Assembly: GCA_902812345.1 (NCBI GenBank)
Contig: CADDZM010000011.1
Coordinates: 1-38,373, forward strand
DNA from: Chloroflexota bacterium
GTDB taxonomy: Bacteria > Chloroflexota > Chloroflexia > Chloroheliales > Chloroheliaceae
Direction of reading: 5' to 3'
DNA length: 38,373 nucleotides
The translations under genes and the position numbers were made by a program. Positions 1 through 7,808 of this stretch are shown here, in pieces; the first letter of the stretch is position 1; every line of letters starts with the position of its first letter. The notes under the pieces are model-generated. The model was not told the origin of the DNA, did no database searches, and worked only from the letters and a program-made list of their open reading frames with translations.

Positions 1-73
1 CAAAAGGGGCCGAAAAAAGGCCCAAGTAGCTTGAGTTTGGTGATGTATTCTCAGATTTTAGCATTTTGGTTCA

Positions 74-94
74 AAACGTCCGGATCGAACGTTT
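74..94. promoter_or_regulatory. inverted repeat upstream of MFS gene, possible operator
   Basis: Perfect 6-bp arms AAACGT (74-79) and ACGTTT (89-94) are separated by 9 nt, about 50 bp before the MFS start. A regulator site is plausible but nothing identifies the regulator, and short inverted repeats also occur by chance. Confidence 0.25.
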
Positions 95-145
95 GTTTCT
101 ATTGTCTTTTTAAATCTAAACGTCAATTAATCAATGAGGTAATAA

Positions 146-1471
146 GTGCTCAAAGATAATGAAAACCCGGAGTACAACCGCGTGGGCGACGGCGCCCTGG
201 AAGTTGTTGCGACCACCGGCAGCCAGGCCCAGGCGGCACCTGCAGGCGAAAGTCCGGGCCAGGGCGGCGGCACCTTTAGCGCCTTGCGCCACCGTAACTT
301 CCGGCTGTTCTGGCTAGGCGCCCTTGTATCAAACCTGGGCGGTTGGCTCCAGGTGGTCGCCCAGAACTGGCTGGTGCTTTCACTGACCAACTCGGCCTTC
401 CTGCTTGGTCTGGTCAACTTTATCGGCAACTCGCCCATGCTGGTCCTCAGCCTGTTTGGCGGCGTGGTAGCCGACCGCAACTCCCGCAAAACCGTCCTGT
501 TGATAACTCAGAACTGCCAGGCAATTCTGATGCTAGCTATGGCGACCTTCTCCTTTTTCAACCTCATAAATATCTGGATAATAGTTATAATTGCCCTTGG
601 CATAGGCATCGTCCAGGCTTTTAACTCGCCCGCTTACCAGACCATTATGCTCGACCTGGTGAAAAAAGAAGACCTCATGAACGCCATAGCCCTGAACTCT
701 TTCCAGTTCAACCTGACCAGGGTTATCGGGCCGGGCATCGCCGGGGTGCTGGTAACGCTGGTCGGGGTAGCGGTCTGCTTTTTGTTGAACGGCATTAGTT
801 TTCTGGCCGTGGTAGGGGCGCTGTTGATGGTCAGGCTGCCAAAGCCGGTGCAGATTGTCGAAAAGCGGTCAATGTTGCAGGAAATCCAGGAAAGCCTCGG
901 CTATTTGAAGCGCAATATCGCTCTTAGCGGTCTTTTGATGATTGCGTCCCTGTTCAGCTTCTTTATAACACCTTACCTGACGCTTTTGCCGGTCTTCGTG
1001 CAGCAGGTCTTCAAGAGCGGCCCGGAAGATTATGGAATTTTGCTTTCAGCGGTGGGGGTGGGCGCTCTGACCGGGGCGCTGCTGGTGGCGAATATCAGCA
1101 GCAAATTACGGCGGCGGTCCCTGTTTATGAACTGGGGAATGGTAATACTGATTTGCGGGCTGGTTGGTTTCAGCCTTTCGACCAACCTGATACTGAGTAT
1201 GATAGCGCTGGCCTTTGCCGGGGGTTCGCTGGTGACAGTCAATACAACCCTTAACACAATTTTGCAATCCAGCGTGCCGGATAATTTGCGGGGCCGGGTT
1301 CTAAGCATCTGGACCCTTTGTTCGGTGGGTTTTATGCCGCTCGGAAATTTACAGAGCGGGGTAATCGCCCAGGTATGGGGCGCGCCGGCCTCGATTCTTT
1401 TAAATATGGGTCTATTCGCCCTTTTTACAGCCCTTATTTACCTGTTGATACCAAAATCCCGCCAGTTTTAG
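146..1471 (+). CDS. MFS transporter, DHA3-like drug/siderophore exporter family
   Basis: A 441-residue major facilitator protein of the inner membrane, probably a proton-coupled exporter. The first ~45 residues are polar and Gly/Ala-rich (cytoplasmic), followed by about twelve hydrophobic segments. The loop 2-3 signature GGVVADRNSRK (residues ~105-115) is the classic MFS motif A, and the C-terminal half carries DNLRGRVLS, typical of the EntS/macrolide-efflux (DHA3) branch. The start is GTG at 146, preceded by GAGGT at 136-140. It stands alone; the next gene has its own promoter. The substrate cannot be read from sequence. Confidence 0.88.
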   Translation: MLKDNENPEYNRVGDGALEVVATTGSQAQAAPAGESPGQGGGTFSALRHRNFRLFWLGALVSNLGGWLQVVAQNWLVLSLTNSAFLLGLVNFIGNSPMLVLSLFGGVVADRNSRKTVLLITQNCQAILMLAMATFSFFNLINIWIIVIIALGIGIVQAFNSPAYQTIMLDLVKKEDLMNAIALNSFQFNLTRVIGPGIAGVLVTLVGVAVCFLLNGISFLAVVGALLMVRLPKPVQIVEKRSMLQEIQESLGYLKRNIALSGLLMIASLFSFFITPYLTLLPVFVQQVFKSGPEDYGILLSAVGVGALTGALLVANISSKLRRRSLFMNWGMVILICGLVGFSLSTNLILSMIALAFAGGSLVTVNTTLNTILQSSVPDNLRGRVLSIWTLCSVGFMPLGNLQSGVIAQVWGAPASILLNMGLFALFTALIYLLIPKSRQF

Positions 1472-1527
1472 GTGGGTATCCTCCCGGAAATTAGCATTCC
1501 CTGCAAACAAAATGGTATTAACGGTTC

Positions 1528-1556
1528 TTGACCCTCAAAATGCTAAGTATTATACT
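1528..1556 (+). promoter_or_regulatory. sigma70-type promoter of the Usp-GT gene
   Basis: TTGACC (1528-1533) and TATACT (1551-1556) are separated by exactly 17 bp, five of six matches to each consensus hexamer. Transcription would begin near 1563, giving a leader of 100 nt or more before the fusion gene. Confidence 0.6.
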
Positions 1557-1601
1557 CATGAAGATTAAGTGAAATTAATTTGGTTTGGTAAGAGAACGGA
1601 T

Positions 1602-1629
1602 GGCCCTGCTGAAGAGGGCCGGTTTTCTT
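1602..1629 (+). terminator. terminator-like hairpin inside the leader, possible attenuator
   Basis: GGCCCT (1602-1607) pairs with AGGGCC (1615-1620) across a 7-nt loop and is followed by GGTTTTCTT. The hairpin lies between promoter and gene, so it would act as an attenuator rather than as the end of an operon. The stem is short and the U-tract interrupted. Confidence 0.35.
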
Positions 1630-1738
1630 AAACAAAGTAGTTTAAGATTAATAAGGATGGCGTCAACTGAACGCATTTACACAGTTATTTGGCAAAAAGA
1701 ACCCCAGAAACCGGCTTCAAGGGCGGGATTTCAGCGTT

Positions 1739-3730
1739 GTGGTGCCGATTCTAAACCCGAATATGGCCGAGAGCCTGGTTAAGCTGGCGGCTTCGCTGGC
1801 GGGTGCCTCGCTCGAAGGAGTCCGGCGTCATGTGCGCATAGTCGTGCTGGGGATTGTGACCGTCCCGGATGACACGCCGCTCAGCCAGGGCGCGCCCCTC
1901 GTCCGGGCCTACCGGACCATGCTGCGTTATATACCCCAGAACGGGGCTCTTGAAGAAAATATCGAGGTGCATACGGAAGTGCGGGTCGCCCGTGACGTCT
2001 GGCGCGGGATTGCCGACCAGGTCAAGGAAGAGGACGGCGACCTGCTGCTGCTGCACTGGAAAGGTTCGACCCAGACCCCCGGCAAGATTTACGGCGATAC
2101 GATTGACGCCTTGATGGATGACCCGCCCTGCGACGTGGTGTTGGCCCGGTTCAGTAACAGTTTACCGCCGATCAAGCAGATTTTATTGCCGGTGCGCGGC
2201 GGCAGTTACAGCACCCTGGCCCTCGGACTGGTCTCCAACCTGGCCGAAGAATGGTCGGCGGGCATCACGGTCCTGCACAACCTGGGTGACGGGGCCGGTC
2301 CGGTTGAAAATTTCCGGTCGAACCAGGCCCAGAGTTACAGCCATTACGGTGAAGGTTATGACTCGGAGGATGAATCACTTAACACCCTGCAAGCCCTGGC
2401 TCTCGAACTGCCGCCTAACGCCAAATTAGTCGCCATGCAGGGCAAGCTTATCCAGGGGATTGTCCAGGAAGCCCAGCATCACGACCTGATTGTAGTGGGG
2501 GCCAGCGAAGGCAAGGCAAGCCTGTCTGACCAGGGCAGCGGTGAAAAGATAGCCGAACGCATTGCCCGCGAGACCCGCCGCCCGCTCCTGGTAGTAAAGA
2601 CGGCCAAGCCGTTCGAGCTAAAGCGGCCTTCACCCGGTCTGGTGGCGGCCCCGGTCTTTAAAGAGCCTGACCTGCAAGAATGGGTTGACCGCTGGTTTGC
2701 CGAAAATACTTTTCGTTACCGGGAATTCCGGACGATGAGCAGCCTGACAATTCTTAAGGAACGCCGCCACGTGCGGATAAGCCTGGTTTTGCCGGTGTAC
2801 GGTAAAACGCACCCGGTCGCGCTCAGCGAGTACGTCCGGCGGGCCTGGTTCGCGCTTATTCGCGATATTTCCCTTGTGGATGAAATCCTGGTATCAGACC
2901 CCGATAGACGGCTGGACCGCAACGAGGTTGAGGCGTTCTACCAGAGCGGGCCGGGTCACGGCCGGTTGAGCGAAAAAGAAATAATCTATGTCGCCCCGGA
3001 GGACAATGAGGCCTATTCCAGACCGGACCGGGGTGACGACCTGGGGCCGGGAGAGGCTATCTGGCTGGCCCTGAAAAAGGCCAGGGGCGATTTGATTGTC
3101 TGGGCCGACCCGACTATGGATAATTTCGAGGCGCGGCTGGTTTACGGCCTGGTGGGGCCGCTATTGACCTACCCCGAGTTTCAGCTTGCGGGCGGGTTTT
3201 ATTCGGAGTCGGGCGAAACGAGCGAGCAAAGCAGCAACCCGGTCCAAAATGCCCTGGTTGAACTAAGCCTGCGACCGCTCCTGGGCGGTTTCTTTCCAAA
3301 ACTGGCCGGGGTGATTAACCCGATTTGTACCGTCGGGGCGGCTCGCCGCGAACTGCTCGAACGCGTCCCGCTTTTTAGCGGCCCGGCCTTTATGACCGGC
3401 CTGTTGATTGATACAGTCGTACGTAACGACCTGATGAGCGTGGCGCAGGTGGACCTCGGTCCTAAACCGGCTACCAATATCACTATCGCGCCCCAGCTTA
3501 TAACCGCCGATGTGCTGTCAATTTTGCTGCGCCGGGCCGAAGAACGCAGCCAGAATACGCTCTGGTCGAATTTCAACCCGGCTATCAAGACCGTCCAGAA
3601 AAGCGGGGATGTTTATTCCCTCAAAGTCGAGCAGCCAGCTTCAATGTTGAACGAATTCCCCCCGGTAGATTTTACAGCCGGGTATGTCCGGCATTATTTC
3701 GAGCCTGAATTCGAACCCGAAAGCGAATAA
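1739..3730 (+). CDS. tandem universal-stress domains fused to a GT81/GpgS-like glycosyltransferase domain
   Basis: A 663-residue cytosolic fusion. Residues 1-140 and about 143-288 are two UspA-type domains; the second has the nucleotide-loop pattern GASEG...GSGEKIAERI and ends in RRPLLVVK. Residues ~343-585 resemble glucosyl-3-phosphoglycerate synthase: RISLVLPVYG, then GPGEAIWLALKKARGDLIVW, GLVGPLLTYPE and a late AQVDLG motif. The expected metal-binding DxD is DPT (457-459), and the histidine expected after the DLG motif is not evident, so catalysis is doubtful or altered. GTG 1739 cuts the first beta-strand. The frame is open back to 1655 with no ATG, GTG or TTG, but a CTG at 1667 lies 9 nt after AAGGA. 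A sensor role coupling nucleotide binding to sugar metabolism is inference. Confidence 0.8.
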   Translation: MVPILNPNMAESLVKLAASLAGASLEGVRRHVRIVVLGIVTVPDDTPLSQGAPLVRAYRTMLRYIPQNGALEENIEVHTEVRVARDVWRGIADQVKEEDGDLLLLHWKGSTQTPGKIYGDTIDALMDDPPCDVVLARFSNSLPPIKQILLPVRGGSYSTLALGLVSNLAEEWSAGITVLHNLGDGAGPVENFRSNQAQSYSHYGEGYDSEDESLNTLQALALELPPNAKLVAMQGKLIQGIVQEAQHHDLIVVGASEGKASLSDQGSGEKIAERIARETRRPLLVVKTAKPFELKRPSPGLVAAPVFKEPDLQEWVDRWFAENTFRYREFRTMSSLTILKERRHVRISLVLPVYGKTHPVALSEYVRRAWFALIRDISLVDEILVSDPDRRLDRNEVEAFYQSGPGHGRLSEKEIIYVAPEDNEAYSRPDRGDDLGPGEAIWLALKKARGDLIVWADPTMDNFEARLVYGLVGPLLTYPEFQLAGGFYSESGETSEQSSNPVQNALVELSLRPLLGGFFPKLAGVINPICTVGAARRELLERVPLFSGPAFMTGLLIDTVVRNDLMSVAQVDLGPKPATNITIAPQLITADVLSILLRRAEERSQNTLWSNFNPAIKTVQKSGDVYSLKVEQPASMLNEFPPVDFTAGYVRHYFEPEFEPESE

Positions 3731-3751
3731 GGCCAGCAGGTTACAGGTAAT

Positions 3752-4330
3752 ATGTCCATTGAACCAACCAAAGATTTACTGGCTCGGCGGGCCTCGCGCC
3801 GCCCGGCGGCGGTGCTGCTCCTGGTGCGCCCGGTTGGCCCTGATGGCGAACCGCACCTGGTCTTTATGCGCCGCTCGGAAAAGGTTCATACCCACAAAGG
3901 CCAGATAAGTTTTCCGGGCGGAAGTTTCCAGCCGGAAGACGGCACCCTTGAAGTGACAGCCCTGCGCGAGACCTTTGAAGAAATAGGCATCCCACCGAAA
4001 CGGATACGCGTCCTGGGACCGCTCCCGGCGGTTGATACGGTTGTGAGTAATTTTTTGATAACGCCTTTCGTGGGCGTGCCGGCGGACCCGACCGCCCCTA
4101 TGGAGTATATTTCGGACGGCTTCGAGGTGGCCGAAATCCTGGAAATACCGCTGCGGTTGCTGCTCGACCCGGCCAATCACCGTTACGAAGAATGGGTAAT
4201 GCAGGGGCGAACCCGCCAGGTGGTTTTTTATAATTTCCAGCAGGTCGTTATCTGGGGCGCGACGGCTTTTATCCTGACGAATTTTATGAAAGATATAAAC
4301 GAAGGCAAGTGGGCCATGCTCTTTGGGTAG
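3752..4330 (+). CDS. NUDIX hydrolase, CoA pyrophosphatase-like
   Basis: A 192-residue NUDIX protein predicted to cleave the diphosphate of coenzyme A or acyl-CoA, giving phosphopantetheine and 3',5'-ADP. The Nudix box runs from GGSFQPED to LRETFEEIG (residues ~56-79) with the RExxEExG core intact. Just before it, LVFMRRSEKVHTHKGQISFP matches the UPF0035 signature that marks the CoA-specific branch (NudL/YeaB). Length is normal. It starts 21 bp after the Usp-GT stop and 37 bp before the aconitase-like gene, so the three are probably co-transcribed. Substrate is inferred from the family. Confidence 0.85.
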   Translation: MSIEPTKDLLARRASRRPAAVLLLVRPVGPDGEPHLVFMRRSEKVHTHKGQISFPGGSFQPEDGTLEVTALRETFEEIGIPPKRIRVLGPLPAVDTVVSNFLITPFVGVPADPTAPMEYISDGFEVAEILEIPLRLLLDPANHRYEEWVMQGRTRQVVFYNFQQVVIWGATAFILTNFMKDINEGKWAMLFG

Positions 4331-4367
4331 CCCGGCAATTTAGATATAAGGAATTTAGGAGATTAAA

Positions 4368-6332
4368 TTGGCTCAAACTCTGGTTGAGAAGATTGTAGAG
4401 AAATATACGATAGGCCTAAAGCCGGGCCAGCAGGTCCGGGCGCAGGATTTCGTGTCGGTCAAACCCGCCCACGTCATGACCCACGATAATACCGGGGCGG
4501 TCATTCCCAAGTTTAAACAGATGGGCGCGACCCGCGTCTTCGACCCTTCCCAACCGGTGATTGCCCTTGACCACGATGTGCAGAACCGCGACGCCGAAAA
4601 TTTAGCCAAGTACGCCAAAATTGAAGCTTTTTGCAAAGAGCAGGGGTTGGCTTTCTTCCCGGCCCGGCGCGGTATCGCTCACCAGGTTATTTCCGAAGAA
4701 GGCTTTGTGCTGCCGGGTACGCTCGTGGTCGGCTCGGACTCGCACTCCAACATTTACGGGGCGCTCGGCGCGGTCGGCACTTCCGTGGTGCGGACCGACG
4801 CGGCGGCTATCTGGGCTACCGGCGAGACCTGGTGGCAGGTGCCGGACGTGGTTAAAGTGACTTTTACCGGCAAGCTCGCTCCCGGCGTTACCGGCAAGGA
4901 TGTTATTCTAACCCTTATCGGGGTATACAACCAGGACGAAGTTTTGAATTGCGCGGTCGAATTTAGGGGCGAGGGCGTGGCTAACCTCTCTATTTCGCAG
5001 CGCCAGACCATCGCCAACATGACGACCGAGTGGGGCGCGCTGGTCGGCCTTTTCCCTTACGATGAGGTGCTGAGGGAATATTTGTTAAAAAGAGCGGAGC
5101 ATTACGCCAGGCGCGGCGACGCCCATCCCCGGATTACCCCTGAACTGGTGGCCGAGTTCGACCGCACGGCCTTAAAAGCCGACCCGGACGCATATTATGC
5201 CAAAGAAATCGTGCTGGACCTGGAACAGGTTACACCCTCGGTAGCCGGGCCAAACGAAGTCAAGATCATGCTTTCGCTGCCGCAAATCGAGGAACGCGAG
5301 GTCAAAATTAATAAGGCTTACCTGTTAAGCTGCGTGAACGGGCGGCTGGACGACATAAGGGAAGCCGCCGAAGTGATTCAGGGCCGCAAGATTTCGCCCG
5401 AAGTAGGTTTCTACCTGGCAGCAGCTTCCTCCGAGATTGAGGAACAGGCCCGCGCACTGGGGTACTGGGACACCCTCGTTGAGGCCGGGGCCAGGACATT
5501 GCCGCCCGGTTGCGGGCCGTGCATCGGCCTGGGCGAAGGCTTGCTTGAAGCGGGCGAAGTCGGTATCTCGGCGACCAACCGCAATTTTAAAGGGCGCATG
5601 GGGTCGACCCAGGCCAGCGTCTATCTGTCCAGCCCGGGAGTGGTGGCGGCTTCAGCCATTGCCGGAAAGATAACGGGGCCGCGCAACCTGGAAGGCTTAC
5701 AGCCGCAAGACATCCTTTACAACCTGGTCGAAAACCCGGCCCCGGCGCGGGCGGTCGCAGCAGTGGAAATTTTGCCTGGTTTTCCGCGCCAGCTAACCGG
5801 CGGCCTGCTGTTCGCGCCCAAGGACAACATGAACACCGACGCTATCTACGGCAAGGAATACACCTACCGGGATAATGTCCCGCCGGACGTAATGGCGAAG
5901 GTTGCCATGCTCAACTACGACCCTGAATTTCAAAATATTGCCAGAGAAGGGGATATCCTGGTGGGCGGCTGGAACTTCGGGACGGGTTCTTCCCGCGAAC
6001 AAGCTGCGACTGCCCTCAAATACCGGGGTATTCAACTGGTTGTCGCGGGGTCGTACTCGCAAATTTTCAAGCGGAACGCCTTTAATAACGGCTATATTGT
6101 CCTGGAATGTCCCGGCCTCGTCCGCGCGTTCAAGGAGGGTTACGCCGGAGAAAAAGCCCTGACCATCCAGACCGGGATTGAGGCAACGGTGGACTTTGAA
6201 AAGTCGGAGATTTCCTGGGACGGCCAACGCTTCAGTTTCTCACCGCTGGGCCGGGTCGCGCAGGAGTTGGTCATCCTGGGCGGCTTCGAGAATTTCATCC
6301 AGGAGCGTATCCGGCAAAGCCTGGTCAGCTAA
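4368..6332 (+). CDS. aconitase-superfamily hydratase, fungal homoaconitase (Lys4)-like
   Basis: A 654-residue iron-sulfur hydratase carrying the large (LeuC-like) and swivel (LeuD-like) domains in one chain. Cluster cysteines are C322 (LLSCVNGR), C382 and C385 (GCGPCIGLGEG). The swivel domain has GTGSSREQAATALKYRGI near residue 540. Several stretches follow yeast Lys4 homoaconitase rather than AcnA or IPMI: HDVQNRDAENLAKY, RTDAAAIWATGETWW, IANMTTEWGALVGLFP and GSSREQAATAL. Known Lys4 dehydrates/hydrates homocitrate-homoisocitrate in the alpha-aminoadipate lysine route; no other gene of that route is here, so aconitase or isopropylmalate activity stays possible. Start is TTG 4368 with AGGAG at 4357-4361. 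Confidence 0.82.
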   Translation: MAQTLVEKIVEKYTIGLKPGQQVRAQDFVSVKPAHVMTHDNTGAVIPKFKQMGATRVFDPSQPVIALDHDVQNRDAENLAKYAKIEAFCKEQGLAFFPARRGIAHQVISEEGFVLPGTLVVGSDSHSNIYGALGAVGTSVVRTDAAAIWATGETWWQVPDVVKVTFTGKLAPGVTGKDVILTLIGVYNQDEVLNCAVEFRGEGVANLSISQRQTIANMTTEWGALVGLFPYDEVLREYLLKRAEHYARRGDAHPRITPELVAEFDRTALKADPDAYYAKEIVLDLEQVTPSVAGPNEVKIMLSLPQIEEREVKINKAYLLSCVNGRLDDIREAAEVIQGRKISPEVGFYLAAASSEIEEQARALGYWDTLVEAGARTLPPGCGPCIGLGEGLLEAGEVGISATNRNFKGRMGSTQASVYLSSPGVVAASAIAGKITGPRNLEGLQPQDILYNLVENPAPARAVAAVEILPGFPRQLTGGLLFAPKDNMNTDAIYGKEYTYRDNVPPDVMAKVAMLNYDPEFQNIAREGDILVGGWNFGTGSSREQAATALKYRGIQLVVAGSYSQIFKRNAFNNGYIVLECPGLVRAFKEGYAGEKALTIQTGIEATVDFEKSEISWDGQRFSFSPLGRVAQELVILGGFENFIQERIRQSLVS

Positions 6333-6433
6333 ATTCTTCTCTCCCGCCCGGTTTTGTCGCACAAGGATAATTTGCCAAGGTTCGGCTTGAGCCAGGGTTA
6401 AAAAGCAAGTGGCGGTGTCGGGGAAATTAAGGC

Positions 6434-6467
6434 ATAAAAAAACCGCCGGATAGAAATCCCGGCGGTT
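6434..6467 (-). terminator. intrinsic terminator of the PadR-like gene
   Basis: Perfect 9-bp arms AACCGCCGG (6441-6449) and CCGGCGGTT (6459-6467) with a 9-nt loop. The run of A at 6436-6442 gives a U-tract when read on the minus strand, so it ends the leftward transcript; it may also help stop the convergent aconitase transcript. Confidence 0.8.
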
Positions 6468-6490
6468 CAATTTCAGAGGTAAAATACCGG

Positions 6491-6916
6491 CTAAGCTATC
6501 TGCTCTTTAAAAGCGGGTTGGGGATTAAGCAGGTTAATCACGTTAAAGTTGAAGTCAAGCTGCCAATCTTTAGCCGGAGCGAGGGCGTAAAGGGTCCGTA
6601 ACTCTTGCAAGCGAGCCGCGCCTTTATCGGTCAGGTGGTAAGTGCGGCGGCGAGTCAGGGTGTCAATGCCCACTTCGAGGATACCGCTGCCTTCCAGGTC
6701 GTGCAGTAACTTATAGCTGACGCCGTAGGCCTCGGCGTAGCGATTAATTGGGCTTAGCCGCCGGATAATCACGTCGCCGGAAAGGGCGTTTTCCTGCACG
6801 AGGGTCAGTACCGCCAGTTCGGGAACCTGACGAGGTAAGAAAGTTGGTTTGCTGTGACGGGGGCGGGTAGCCGCGATTTTCTCCACCATCTCAAAAACTT
6901 CTTCAATCTTTTTCAT
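6491..6916 (-). CDS. PadR-like winged-helix transcriptional regulator
   Basis: A 141-residue DNA-binding protein. The N-terminal half carries a PadR-type winged helix: a segment with LAVLTLVQENALSGDVI, then VSYKLLHDLEGSGILEV as the recognition part and RRRTYHLTDKGAARLQEL as the wing. The C-terminal tail has no recognisable effector domain. The start is ATG with GGGAGGT six nt upstream; a TATAAT (minus strand, 6929-6934) sits close by. PadR proteins usually repress a nearby transporter or stress gene; the target here is not obvious. Confidence 0.68.
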   Translation of the reverse strand: MKKIEEVFEMVEKIAATRPRHSKPTFLPRQVPELAVLTLVQENALSGDVIIRRLSPINRYAEAYGVSYKLLHDLEGSGILEVGIDTLTRRRTYHLTDKGAARLQELRTLYALAPAKDWQLDFNFNVINLLNPQPAFKEQIA

Positions 6917-6928
6917 TATAACCTCCCT

Positions 6929-6957
6929 ATTATATAGTTGTTTCTGGCATTTGTTTA
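6929..6957 (-). promoter_or_regulatory. promoter of the PadR-like gene
   Basis: On the minus strand TATAAT (6934-6929) is preceded 17 bp upstream by TAAACA (6957-6952), a weak -35. The transcript would start just before the ribosome site GGGAGGT. Confidence 0.4.
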
Positions 6958-7001
6958 TATGATATATTACCGAAATGGAACTAATGTTTTGTTAAAAAAA
7001 C

Positions 7002-7514
7002 TTAAACCATCAGTATTTCCTCGGTTTCCGCTGTATTTTTAATCGGGTTCGAAAGGCAAATATCCTGGTCCCCCAGTTTGGTGCGAACTTTGGTGTAAAG
7101 CTCAACCAGTATTAATCTCTCGGCTGGCGTAAGGGCTTCCAGGGTCGCCTGGGCCATGTCTTCAAATTTGTGCTGATAAGCTTCGGCCAGTTTTCGGCCT
7201 TGCGGGGTCAGTTCAATTTTGAAACTACGCCGGTCTTCTTTATTCAGTTTCCGTTCGATATACTCGTTTTCTTCCAGGCGGTCTAGAACCCTGGTCAGGC
7301 TGCTCATGCTAATATTATTCAGGCGGCAGGCAATATCTTTGACTACGGTTGAACCATGCCGGGATAGGATTTTCAAAACGGTTATCTCTTGAATAGAACA
7401 TTTATTGAAATCTTCAAAATTCTCGGTACTTATTTTAAATTTCTCACCCAGGAACATTATAAAGTCACGTACATTAATTATTTGTTCCTGGTCTAAAGGC
7501 TTAACGCCCATCAT
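7002..7514 (-). CDS. MarR-family transcriptional regulator
   Basis: About 170 residues, winged-helix MarR fold: EITVLKILSRHGSTVVKDIA, recognition helix around ISMSSLTRVLDRLEENEYIE and the wing KLNKEDRRSFKIELTPQGR. A helical C-terminal dimerisation segment follows. The start is set at ATG 7514 because GGGTGG (7520-7525, minus strand) lies 5 nt upstream; a GTG at 7523 overlaps that site and is unlikely. It transcribes away from the helicase gene, so it could control the divergent helicase-nuclease operon; that is inference. Confidence 0.87.
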   Translation of the reverse strand: MMGVKPLDQEQIINVRDFIMFLGEKFKISTENFEDFNKCSIQEITVLKILSRHGSTVVKDIACRLNNISMSSLTRVLDRLEENEYIERKLNKEDRRSFKIELTPQGRKLAEAYQHKFEDMAQATLEALTPAERLILVELYTKVRTKLGDQDICLSNPIKNTAETEEILMV

Positions 7515-7662
7515 TTTAACCACCCTTTTTACTTGTTATTCCCAGATAATCACCACGGTGCGATATTTTCAATCTGGTAATATTATTTTAGCACTGATTC
7601 TAGAGGTGTCAAGGGTTTTAGGTGGTAATTTATGAAAGTTTACGAAATCCTTGAAAATCTGA

Positions 7663-7674
7663 GGTTAATTAACC
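7663..7674. promoter_or_regulatory. 12-bp palindrome in the marR-helicase intergenic region
   Basis: GGTTAATTAACC is a perfect palindrome between the divergent MarR and helicase genes. MarR proteins bind such sites, so it is a candidate operator; no second copy was seen nearby. Confidence 0.3.
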
Positions 7675-7808
7675 GGGTGGCTCTAATCAGGCTAAAATGC
7701 GATAATGTAATGTATCGGAATTATTCTGCCTGATTTACTACCATTTTGCCTGCAAATTTCTTTGGTTCTTTCAAGTTGGCGGCATTATAATAGGTTTGAT
7801 AGAAGGTA

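Larger units (their letters stand above)
1472..1738 (+). other. 267-nt leader and promoter region of the Usp-GT gene
   Basis: This gap holds a near-consensus promoter (1528-1556), a terminator-like hairpin with a following T-rich stretch (1602-1629), and from 1655 an open frame continuous with the downstream gene. A 65-codon overlapping frame (1585-1782) is not protein-like and is not annotated. Confidence 0.5.

Noticed and set aside
3-24. GGGCC/GGCCC hairpin at the left edge as a terminator
   Set aside because: The stem is short, the loop is all purine, and the gene it would serve lies outside the window.
1585-1782. 65-codon plus-strand frame before the Usp-GT gene
   Set aside because: It overlaps the leader hairpin and the fusion gene in another frame and its translation has no protein-like pattern.
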